Positions 20,013 to 29,420 of a stretch of 64,000 nucleotides of DNA are shown here, one piece after another. The number at the start of each line of letters is the position of its first letter. Position 1 is the first letter of the stretch. This DNA comes from Gracilaria domingensis (taxonomy: Eukaryota; Rhodophyta; Florideophyceae; Gracilariales; Gracilariaceae): assembly GCA_022539475.1 (NCBI GenBank), contig VCMS01000140.1:203437-267436 (forward strand). The letters run 5' to 3'. The position numbers and the translations under genes are program-made. The notes beneath the pieces were generated by a model that worked only from the letters and a program-made list of their open reading frames with translations, did not search any database and was not told where the DNA came from.

Positions 20013-20070
20013 ACTTCGAAAAATGAAAGATAACATTATTGAAAGAAAACATTCTTTCATTTTTCGAAGT
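20013..20070. repeat. Perfect 18-base inverted repeat, 22-base loop
   Basis: Arms ACTTCGAAAAATGAAAGA (20013-20030) and its exact complement at 20053-20070. The 58-base fold has the size of a small-RNA precursor hairpin, but could also be a miniature mobile-element remnant. It lies about 350 bases upstream of channel copy B. Confidence 0.8.
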
Positions 20071-20415
20071 TGGCATCCAATAGACTCTAGCTAGTAACCC
20101 TTACTTCATTCTGACACTTAATCTCAAGAAACGAGGTTCCCCCTGAGAGTTGAGTTTGCAAAACCGGCTTCACGCGTAACGACAATAAACACAAGAATAC
20201 AGGGGGGAGAACTTGGCGTCGTAAGCATACCCTCGTAGAACTAGTGACAACTAGCCAAAAACACACTTGATAGTTTTGGTCGTCACCTCGTTGGACGCAC
20301 TGTTCTAATCTCGTGCAATGCACAATCGTCACGCACATGACCTCGTGCTCTTGTCCAAAGTCCGAAGAAGCTCATTGTCGCAAACTCCCATACTGAGGTT
20401 CCAGCTTTTCCACAA

Positions 20416-22291
20416 ATGGCACAACTTCGATTGTTTCTCGTTGTGTCGTTCGCAACACTCGACGCTGTGTTGGCCATTCGGAACTCGCTATCGTCACATC
20501 CGCCATTGCGATGTTGCTTCATGGAAGAAGCTCCAATTAGTTTTAGGAACGACCGAAACAACTGGGGAGTACGTTGTTCAAGCCGACTTGCATTCAACTA
20601 CATCCTGTCGGTTGCCACTAACTTGCTTTGATTGTTTTATGGTCCTCAGAATGGCTTGGACGGCGTCATCAAAGATTTTTTACTTGAACATCAATCTTAT
20701 CTGGGTTGGAGATGTTCGTCCATAGTCCCCTTTAGCCAGACAAACGGTACCGATTTCAATGCATTCGTAAGCACCATGTATAACTGTACCAACAAGTCAA
20801 CTGGACAAATAATTGATTCTCCAATTGTGCTTGTGATATCGGACTAGGAGGCTGGGTCCAAACCCGATTTACTTTCTTACCGCCGTTTGTTTTCGAGCAA
20901 TACGTGGTTTTCACTCATGTATCTCAGACCAACGTCTCGGGCAAGCTTTGGTTCTTTCTTCAGACATTTGATGTTTCAGTTTGGATATCTATACTGTCCT
21001 TGTTTGTCATGTTCACCTTTTTGAAGATGTTTGACTCTAGATTCGATCCTCCTTCTCCATACACTCCGCTCCCCGACACGTATAACAGATTCCGGCGCTT
21101 TTTGCACTATGTTACAAAGAGCAATCTTTTGCGCCGATTGAGAAAGGCTATTCAAAGTACAAGTAGGTCCCAGTTTTCATTCTCATGCGTCACAAAGCTC
21201 TGTGTCATGCTCTTAACAACTTTCATTTTGTACGATTTCTCGACATGTTCAGTGATGAGAATGCTGATGCTTTCAGATGAGCCTTACGTTATAAATGGAA
21301 ACACCACGCGTCAATGGTTCCTCAACATGATTCTCGCGGTATCCGCCTTATTTCTCATATTGTCGTATGAGGCGGCTATGACGTAAGTTACTCATTCTTA
21401 AGGTCTTCTCTCGTCCTCAATGTTATCTCCAATCTCACTTCTGCCTAATTCCTTGTCTCTTCCTTCGTTGCTCAGAGCATCCCTCGTACAAGAATCTATC
21501 AAGACCGAGTTTCAGTCTGTTGCAGATTTTCAGAACTGTCGCATCAAACCTTCAGAAGTATGTCTACCTAAAGGTGGTGCCTTCGAGACCTACTGGAACA
21601 AGTCCATTGCAATTAGGTACGATCTGTCTTCTAAACATTCGTCGCGAGTCGTACATCCTAGGTGAGCATCAACAATCTGACTCGAAGCGCTTTTCGTGTT
21701 CTTCGTCGAAGCGAGTGCCACAATGAAAATCCAGCAAAATTTATCAATTCGTATCCTGAACTTTATGAAGCGGTTGAAAGCGGTCATTGCAGATATGGTA
21801 TTATCCTCCAGTCTTCAATCTCTTCAGCGATTCGAGAGAAATACTGTGGCCATATCGTGATTGTGGGAGAACCACTCAAACGCGAAGCCCTTTCAATGCT
21901 CATTCCAATTGGTAGTAATCTGACAGATCCCATGAGTCTCGCAACCATCGAACTGATGAACAATCAAAGCAGTCCGTCCCTTCGGAAATATTTGAACACC
22001 CTGCCACAGTGCAGAGCGGATGGAAACACCATTCTTAGAATCGAAAGGCTCTGGGTTTTCTTTGCAATTGCGTTCTCATTCGGTGGCGTTATATTTTTGT
22101 TGATGGTGCTTGTGCCTGAACAGTCCGTTAGACAAACTGAATGTCAAAATTTTCTCAGCCCCGGACCGCAAGGAAGCCAACGAAGTGAAATCCCTCCGTG
22201 TCGTACAGAAATCTGTAGCTCGTCGTTAACGGAAAACAGTTGGGAAGAGCAGGCATGTAGCAGTTCTACATCCAGTTTGCCAATCCACTAA
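20416..22291 (+). CDS. Ionotropic-glutamate-receptor-like channel, copy B (possible pseudogene)
   Basis: Paralogue of copy A in opposite orientation. Exons by homology: 20416-20568, 20650-21382, 21476-21616, 21712-22291. Signal peptide AQLRLFLVVSFATLDAVLA, then shared RNSLS(S/Q)H.PLRCC. Channel landmarks: CDIGLGGW, M1 within LWFFLQTFDVSVWISILSLF, M3 ending ILSYEAAMT, S2 with CRYGIILQSS and YCGHIVIVGEP, and M4 within LWVFFAIAFSFGGVIFLLM. Donors are GTACGT, GTAAGT and GTACGA. Exon 3 has the same length as in copy A (141). Exon 2 is 733 bases against 734 in copy A; one base is missing around 20,810-20,835, shifting the frame just before CDIGLGGW. This is either a real inactivating change or a sequence error. 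The C-terminal tail is Ser-rich and longer than in A. Confidence 0.62.
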
Positions 22292-22555
22292 CAAAACGAC
22301 AAAACCTGAAAAGTAGAAGGCCGCAAGTAACATCGTCTTCCTGCAAAAACTTGGTTCGATAGCTCGTTAAAAAGCGCTTTGTGTCTTTTATGCATCAATT
22401 GAAACACCACAGTAAAGAAAAACCAACATGTGGTGTACCGAGAGAAGAGCAAAGCAGAGCCACAGCTCCAACCAAGGACCCCGAGCTCACACAAAAAGCA
22501 TACGAAGGTGGCTACCGACTGTGCGTTTGACCCTAAAGCTTGCACTGCAAAGATG
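22292..22555. other. Spacer before the retrotransposon stack
   Basis: About 260 bases between channel copy B and the target site of Copia-A. No gene supported. Confidence 0.4.
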
Positions 22556-22560
22556 TTATC
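22556..22560. repeat. Target site duplication of Copia-A, left copy
   Basis: TTATC directly before the left LTR; the same five bases follow the right LTR at 34745-34749. This fixes the outer borders of Copia-A. Confidence 0.85.
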
Positions 22561-22834
22561 TGTTAGCGCAAGTAAGCGCGTTATTGTTGGTTTTTTGTGA
22601 GCAAAAGAGCTGGCGGACGAGTCTCTGAGAGGCTCGGCTGCAGCGCGTTTTATAATGTTAAGTTGTTTCCCTTTTGGGTAACTACATACTCTCCTATCAA
22701 ATGATTTGTCTATTACGTAGCACTTATAGTGAATTAATTACCTGTCCACTCTCTTCTGCGTCCAAGTGCATTGCACTAGTAAAATATGCTGTTAGACTCA
22801 CTTATCATTCTCATTATTATAAGAGGCTCTGACA
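22561..22834 (-). repeat. Copia-A LTR (3' in element sense)
   Basis: Ends are TG...CA on the minus strand (TGTCAGAGCC ... GCGCTAACA). It matches 34470-34744 with about five substitutions and three short gaps. Confidence 0.9.
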
Positions 22835-22840
22835 CCCCCC

Positions 22841-23677
22841 TCAATGACTGCTTGGGAGTATAAAGAGAGTTCTTCTGTGCTTTTCGAATTCCATCCCAGT
22901 CAACGTCTTTGTGAAACAGTCAGCAACATTCTTCTTTGTACTTGTATACAAGACGGCGATTCGTTTTTCATGGACAGCGTCTGTGACAAAGTAGAACTTT
23001 AGGCCAACATGTCGAACCTTCCGTAGACAGCCTTCCTCATTGCACCACGAAATAGATCCGAGATTGTCTTGAAATATAGGCGTCGGCTCTGTTGCCTCGA
23101 TACCCATCTCAAACATTATGTCCCGAATCCACAAAACATCCTTGATACATTCCGCAAGCGCGTAATATTCAGCTTCTGGTGTTGCGAGTGCGACGGTGGT
23201 TTGAACTGTAGACCGCCAGCAGAATGGAATATCACCCAAAAACAGAACGTATCCACTTCTTGATTTCCTTCCATCAATGTCAAGTCCCCAATCTGAGTCA
23301 CAGTATGCGCTCAGAACCGGTATTGAAGACTTGATTGCTAGGCCATAATTTAACGTACCTTTCAAATCTCGCAATACATGTTTCATAGTATTCCAATGGC
23401 TGGGACTTGGGGAGGAACTGAATTTGCCGAGCATAGAAACTGCGGTTGCCAAGTCGGGTCGTGTGTGAGTGCTGAGAAATATAAAGGAACCCAAAATAGA
23501 CCTGTGCGGAAAAGACTGCATCTTGGTAGCATCTACTTCTTCCAATTGCTGCTTTGGCTCATAGCGACTGTGTCCAAGCGGCAACGGGTACTTCGTAGCC
23601 TTTGCTATTTTTATTCGGGCGTCTCTAAGAATTTTCTCCATAAGAGGTCTTTCATGCAGCAGTAGACCATCCTGCAA
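22841..23677 (-). pseudogene. Copia-A reverse transcriptase end and RNase H
   Basis: Open stretch of the Copia-A polyprotein: end of the reverse transcriptase followed by Copia-type RNase H. Landmarks: THTRPDLATAVSMLGKFSSS, AYCDSDWGLDIDGRKSRSGY, ATPEAEYYALAECIKD, FQDNLGSISW, FTKTLTGMEF. Part of a broken fossil element. Confidence 0.9.
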
Positions 23678-24936
23678 TAGGGAGAGTTAAACACCCAGAT
23701 AACCTTTTGCGCAACTCAGATCTTAAAGATGAAATGCGTCTTTGAAGCCGGCTTTAATTTTCATTACCACATAGAGAGTCCTAAAAAAACCTATATCATC
23801 GATATATACCAGTGCATAAACAATTTCATCGCCACTTCGAGAGATAAATGTGGACGCCATTTTCCGTCACCAAACAGAACGGCGCGGGTGGTAACAAACC
23901 CAAGGAGAGCAACACAACAAATGCCCGAAAGTACCAGCCTAAACGGCGAAAAATAATACGGTAGCTCAGCAATAAACACAACAGCCAAACAACAGAATTA
24001 GAGCAAATACGCCTGTCTCAATGGTCACGTAGAGACCAGCAACTGACAAAAAAACGCAGGCCAAGTATCTAGAAGATGCACCGCACGTCACGCGTTTGTA
24101 AGAGAAACAAGGGCGTCGATACGATGGAAATCGTTGCAGTGTGTAGACGAGCCCAACGGAGGGCCACACACTACAACTTCAAAGGGGAGGCCGGGAGACC
24201 GAGTCGCCCGTAGCGAGAAGAAAACGGGGGGGAGGGAGTAGGTTGATGGCAGGGAAGCACAGACCGTGCTAAAGGGAAGTAAGAATGTCAAAGAAGAGGG
24301 TCGACGACAGAGAGGTAGAGGGATGAGAGAGAATTGGGGGGTCGTTGTGAGGGGAGAAGCGGTCTGCTCGAGTCGAGTTGGCGGTGAGTGCTCGGACTCG
24401 GCGTTTTATATGTACAATTGCGATGCCTCGTATACCCAAAGTCGTAGCCTGATTATCTGCTTCCAACAAATACCCTATGCTGCTCACCATATCTACGGTT
24501 GAAAATGATGTCAAATTACGGCTTCCCGTTATGTTGTTCTGTTATTGGCTGCTGGTGATCTGGCGTGTTGACCGTTTTAGGGCGGTCTCCGGATGTTGCC
24601 CAAGTTCCATAGCGTTCCATCTTGTCCATTTCTGGTATGAGACTTCGGCTTGAGGAGGAGTTTGTCTCCCTACTTCACTACGATGGTTGTTGTGGACGCT
24701 AAAGATCCTGCTAACTTGAGGTCACCCTGTTTCGTCTGTCGGGCCACACGGACTCCCGCCGAAAAATTTCACCAGTCACGCCCAACGTTGAAGCACCTCT
24801 CATCAAAGCTGTTACCGCCGATGATACTAAGTATCTCCGCACCTTTTGTAGTTCTTCAACAAGCGACGATGCCTCCGAGATTTCATTCCGCTCACTCCCG
24901 GGATCCAGGGTAGATCCCGGCATTACTTGGTCACCG

Positions 24937-25167
24937 ATGCTGATGGGTCTGTTTGAGTCAATATTGCGTGACATTGCCAAAAGGGTCGTGTCTTTCAACT
25001 CCGTTGATAATGTGCTGCGTGTCCTGGTCAGTCGCCTCCCTACTGTTTATCTCCGCGGTGTGCTGTCTGGTCTGCGTATGAGTGCCAGTACGTCTGCGAA
25101 AGCTGTTGCGCCTGAAGAGGACGTGGTGTGTCTGATTAAACTTCTCAAAACTCGCGTTATTGAGTAA
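24937..25167 (+). CDS. Unknown open frame in the insertion, first
   Basis: The frame is open from about 24,712 and has its first ATG at 24937. Its sequence is protein-like (RDIAKRVVSFNSVDNVLRVL, then PTVYLRGVLSGLRMSAS). It is followed after about 100 bases by a second unknown open frame on the same strand. No family recognised. The upstream part lacks an ATG, so the true start may be elsewhere or spliced. Confidence 0.35.
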   Translation: MLMGLFESILRDIAKRVVSFNSVDNVLRVLVSRLPTVYLRGVLSGLRMSASTSAKAVAPEEDVVCLIKLLKTRVIE

Positions 25168-25269
25168 AGTGATCACCTCGACGTCGCACTTCATTGCCCG
25201 TTTCCTTGTGGATGGTGAGCTGGGTACATAGTAGACACCTCCCTTGGGCATCTCGCGTTACGTACGGGT

Positions 25270-25767
25270 ATGAATAGCTCTGGCTTCCAGATAGGTGGAG
25301 TGCAGCAGTGGTCTGGCTATCGCATCATGACCGACAAAACGCCTACCGTGACCAAACAGATTGCGGCGATGACGGATGATTCTACCCCAACGACGTCTCC
25401 TGGGCCATCAGCGCCACCGAAAGTTAGTGTCCTAGATCTCGAGGCGGTCGAATCTGCTGCGGACGACGAGAAGCCGAGTCAAGAAGAGGACGAGCAGAGT
25501 TCTAATATAACCTCAAACAGTGGACTTCACGAAATCGACGTGGAATTAGCGATCGACATGATGATCCGTGTGAAGTTGCTGCTTCCTAGGATTGCAGTTT
25601 GTCATGTTGGTGCTTCTCAAGACGTGCGCGAGAGCGTCAAGGACACGCCGTTCCCCTACCAGCAGGGCCTTCGCGACGGCGTCGCCTTCGTTCTTGCCGC
25701 CAGCCAGAAGGGTAACCTGGATCCAGCCCGTCTCCTGCTCGCCGATCTCGATGCTCTGTTTGACTAA
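25270..25767 (+). CDS. Unknown acidic open frame in the insertion, second
   Basis: A 165-residue frame. The first half is acidic and Ser/Pro-rich (DDEKPSQEEDEQSSN), so probably disordered. The second half is ordered-looking (ELAIDMMIRVKLLLPRIAV, then FPYQQGLRDGVAFVLAASQK). An internal ATG at 25327 is an alternative start. No family recognised. A short minus-strand frame at 35617-35832 has a faintly similar layout (SVLDV...YRSGYMDGFRDAVAHI), which may be a relative. Confidence 0.4.
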   Translation: MNSSGFQIGGVQQWSGYRIMTDKTPTVTKQIAAMTDDSTPTTSPGPSAPPKVSVLDLEAVESAADDEKPSQEEDEQSSNITSNSGLHEIDVELAIDMMIRVKLLLPRIAVCHVGASQDVRESVKDTPFPYQQGLRDGVAFVLAASQKGNLDPARLLLADLDALFD

Positions 25768-26109
25768 TGAGCCGTGAAACTTCGGTCCATTCTAGCACTT
25801 AAAATCTTGATGCATGACTTTGTTGCCTTCTGCCAGTAAATCCTGCCTGTTGCCTTCATTGCTGCTAGTTTTTCTCGTCTGTGCTGCGCCGTGCGGTGGC
25901 AGCGCTACCTGGCGTGGCGGCGCGGCGCTTTCTCCTTTCCTTGCCCACGCAGCGCCTTCCAGAGCATCCCCAGCATCAACTTCGTCCCAGCGTGCCGCCG
26001 CGCGCAGCGTGCGAGTGGCGTCACGGCAGACGGCGGGCGTGCCGTGGCTTTGAACGGGCAGCACGCAACGCGTAGCGAAGGGGCGCGGCACCCGCCAAGG
26101 TCACGATGC

Positions 26110-26380
26110 GCGGCGCCCAGCAGCGCGGCGGTGGCGACGGTGGCGCTCCAATTCGTCCATGCGGCGTCGCGCCCGCGCGGCGCGACGCGTACTCCAAGTC
26201 TTCAGTGGCGTCGCGCCGGCGCAGCGCAACGCGCACTCCACCTCTTCGGTGGCGTCGCGCCCGCGTGGCGCGACGCGCACTCCAAGTCGTTTCTGCCGCG
26301 TCGCGCCGGCGCGGCGCGACGCGCGCTTCAAGGCTTCTCGTCGTTGCCGCACCAGCGCGGCGCGGCGGGCGCTCCTGGGC
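26110..26380. repeat. GC-rich minisatellite, 44-46 base period, with inner palindromes
   Basis: Units start with GTCGCGCC at 26166, 26210, 26254 and 26300, plus a degenerate one near 26344 and traces to the left of 26166. Each unit carries GTCGCGCC close to GGCGCGAC in inverse, then a CGCACTCCAAGTC-type spacer. The period is not a multiple of three, so it is not a coding repeat. Open frames across it on both strands are composition effects. Confidence 0.85.
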
Positions 26381-26963
26381 GAGAGAGGAGGCAAGAGGAA
26401 GCGCAGGTTCCACGCTGCGCTTTCCTTATCTTTTCTCGGAGATATGAAAAGAATCGTCCAGGGGTGCCCAGGGACACCTCCTGCAATCCGCCTCCCCTGC
26501 CACACGTCCGGCGTGATCAGATCCGCCTCCACAATAAAGATGAATTCACACGAGCGTAGTTACGAAAGTCCTTTAGACTTCAGAAATAAAGAAAGATACC
26601 GAAACCATAGTTGCGGTGCTTGCCGGATTCCGTATAGAGATTTGTCTAATTTCACAACCCGTCCATCAGCCTCCGGGACTCCTGGAATGTTTGGCAATCG
26701 TATCCATATGTCGAGACCTGGTGGTAGGGGGACACCCTAGCAAAACCCATTGTCATTGAATCATCATGCGGCGGTAAGTGAAATTGATGCCTTTCAATAG
26801 AATGTAAGGGCACTTTCGAGGAATTTAATTTTTTCAAAAAATCGCACTCATGGAAATGTAAGTGAAACAAAAACTTACTTACTTTTCAATGACGTTGGTC
26901 ATATTGCCTTACTATACCAGTCATCTTGTCTGCAAGTGTACTGAAAACCCTTTTAGTTTTCCC

Positions 26964-28911
26964 TTAACGAGTTTTGCCTGGGGCATATAGTAAAGCACCT
27001 CTGATGTCAGTGTGATAACGTACCCAGTTTCGGTGTAAGCTAAGAACTAAGAGGAAGAGAAATAAATAGAACGGTAGAACAGGCGAAAAGTAGTTTGACG
27101 AAGCTTCGAACTTCTGAAAGTTGCCTCGAGCTACAAGACGAGCTTTGAATCGAGCTGGTTTCCCGTTTTCATCACGTTTGAGCTTCAGAATGGCTCCACT
27201 AGGTAACGTTTTATCAAGTGGCGGCTGAGATATATCAGAATAAGTGTTGTTCTCTTTCAAGGTTTTAAATTCTTCCTCGATTGCGTCTCTCCAAAACGAC
27301 GCTTCCATGGACTTTGAAGCTTCTCGTAGCTTGAGGTCGTCAGATGTGGTAATATCGGAGGGTAGAAGGCGCGTTGTCTTACAATTTTCAGTTTCTGCGT
27401 TTTTATCTGGATACTTTTCTCCGTCAAATTCTGAAGGTTTCTCCGGAATGTGTTCAAGAGGGTCAAAGAATTCGTCATCACTACCATCAGTTTCCAGTTC
27501 GTTTGCGGGCAAACGATCTTCATCGCTACTGCTGATATATCCGTGTGTGCCAATATTATCCTGCTGTGCAGCAGTATTGGTGTCTTCGGTGGAGCGTGGC
27601 GGGCCAGGGAACGTTGACTCATCGAACGTTCCGTGTTTTGTCTTGTAAAGTCAAGTACCAATCAAGATGTTGTAGAGTCCACCCTGTGAATGCCCCAGAT
27701 TGATGCTAGGTCGAAGCCGGGGTTCGAGTGTCTTTGCTGCTCTTGGATCACCTATCATCGCCAGAGCCTTACATCTAAACGGTCGAAGGTGTTTCACGTA
27801 GTTCGCAGGAGTGCGAAATAGACTGCGAAATGGTATTTCCTTTGTAGTAGAAGGGATAATTGCGTTCTTGCAGCTTACGACATGTTCTAATGCTTCAGGC
27901 CAGTACTGCATCGAAAGGTTTGCTTCCTTAAGGCAAGCTTTTGAAGCTCCATGTAGGGCACCATGTCCACGTTCAATCAATCCGTTCGATGCAGGGGTGT
28001 ACGGAGCAGTGTCAAGAACTTCAATGCGGTCTTCCTCGAATGCTTTGATGGCCGTATAGAATTCTCTGCCCCCGTCAATATGTAGAGTTATGATTTGGTG
28101 TCCCGTTTGTCTTTCAAAACTTCGGTTTGAGTGTCAAAAGTTTCTCGGAAGCTTGCGCTTTGGATTGCATAGGAAAAACGAAGATATACCGCGACATTGC
28201 TTCAATCACGGCAAAAAAAAAATTGTATCCGTTCAATGAGGTAGTTTCAACTGGAGATACATCGGCATGGAGGATTCCAGGTCTGTTTGATGCAGTACGC
28301 GAGCCACGGAAGGACTGGCGAAACTTTCCAGAGATGCATGGTTCACATTCGTGCTGGATTAACTTCTTCACAGGGATAAGCCCTGTTTTCATCATCGACT
28401 TGATCTTCGTCTTTGGACATATGTGTCCGAGACGCAGGTGCCAAGTATCGATGTCATCCTTACTCGGATTACTCTTGGGTTCAATAATTTTGTCTGCATT
28501 ACTGTCTTCAGATTGCGTGCAGTCCAAAATTGTTGGTTTAGCCTTACCACAGATATAGACATCTGAATCAGGCTCGTGGTGAAGCTATTTCACGATTTCC
28601 ATCATAGCCGTGTGTGTCTTCGGGTCCTGCTGCGACCGTGATTTTCTCTGTCGCGTCTGTGGTCCAATGTAAGAGAGTCCATCGTTTCGCTTAGGGGCAA
28701 CACTGATGATTTGGAAGTTGCTTCGGAGGTCTATTATGTACGCAAAACTTGGCATGAAAAGTACCGCTAGGCCATGAGAGGTGAGAGCTGGGATTGAAAG
28801 AAGATTCATCGAGAGATTAGCGGCTCCTAACGTCCTCGATAGCTTTACGGTTGTAGTTTCATCTCCATAAGTCCAATTCACAGTTCGAGAACCTTCGTTA
28901 CTGGCCTTCAC
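26964..28911 (-). pseudogene. Copia-A protease, integrase and first part of reverse transcriptase
   Basis: Broken coding remains. Right to left: protease-linked segment (GAANLSMNLLSIPALTSHGL), integrase zinc site and core start (LGHICPKTKIKSMM, EPCISGKFRQSF, ILHADVSPVE), integrase core end (MIERGHGALHGASKACLK), then the start of reverse transcriptase (SFWRDAIEEEFKTLKENNTY, FKARLVARGNFQ, DIRGALLYA). Family Ty1/Copia. Several breaks. Confidence 0.85.
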
Positions 28912-28934
28912 GATCGAGTCATCGCCCAGTGCAA

Positions 28935-29167
28935 TGATGAGATTACAGACTTTATTGAATTGTCAGATCTAACGTAATAGATATTATGTAGGATATCACT
29001 ACTTTGAATTGTATGGTTCTGAGGCTCCCTGTACTTAGCTTCTTCATACCTGTACTGTTTTTAGCAGGGTTTTACAGTACTACAACTTACATATAAGGAC
29101 TACCATTGCCGGGTAGATGAGTAAACGGGCCAACTATCCGCCCAGCTTCTCTCCACTTCAGCCATCA
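28935..29167 (+). repeat. Copia-B 5' LTR
   Basis: 233 bases, TGATGAGATT ... AGCCATCA. One difference from the right LTR. Confidence 0.93.
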
Positions 29168-29420
29168 GTGGTAGCATCGCCTCGGGAACGACTCCTGAGG
29201 CCCTGCAATTCGACCATGAACGACGGGGATAGTTCAAAGCGCATCCCTCGCTTCAACGCTCGTCGCGGGGAAGACTTCGTTCTCTGGCAAATGCGATTTG
29301 AGGCTCTCCTCGAATCAAAGGAATTACTCTCCTCGGTGACAGCGGACCCAATTGGAGAGCGAGGTGAAGATGAACTCGAGAACGCCGTTAAGCAGAATGT
29401 TGCTAAGGCACGTATGATTC

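Larger units (their letters stand above)
19178..20415. other. Divergent spacer between the two channel genes
   Basis: About 1.2 kb shared upstream region for both channel copies. It holds two strong inverted repeats (19444-19476 and 20013-20070) and a weaker one near 19848-19872. Open frames here are short and overlap these palindromes. The layout allows joint control of the two genes. Confidence 0.5.
23849..26880. mobile_element. Unclassified 3-kb insertion inside Copia-A
   Basis: Interrupts the Copia-A reverse transcriptase: recognisable coding stops near 23,848 (just beyond the YIDDI motif) and resumes near 26,890. The left edge (23849-24000) is related to sequences at 34879-35040 and 36906-36951, so the insert belongs to a dispersed family. 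It holds two plus-strand open frames of unknown kind (24,712-25,167 and 25,270-25,767) and a GC-rich minisatellite (26,110-26,380). The right edge is uncertain and no terminal repeats or target duplication were identified. Class unknown: it may be an LTR-type or other element, or a compound of more than one insertion. Confidence 0.55.

Noticed and set aside
25891-26740. Long open frames on both strands across the GC-rich minisatellite
   Set aside because: The repeat period is not a multiple of three and all frames are open because of composition.
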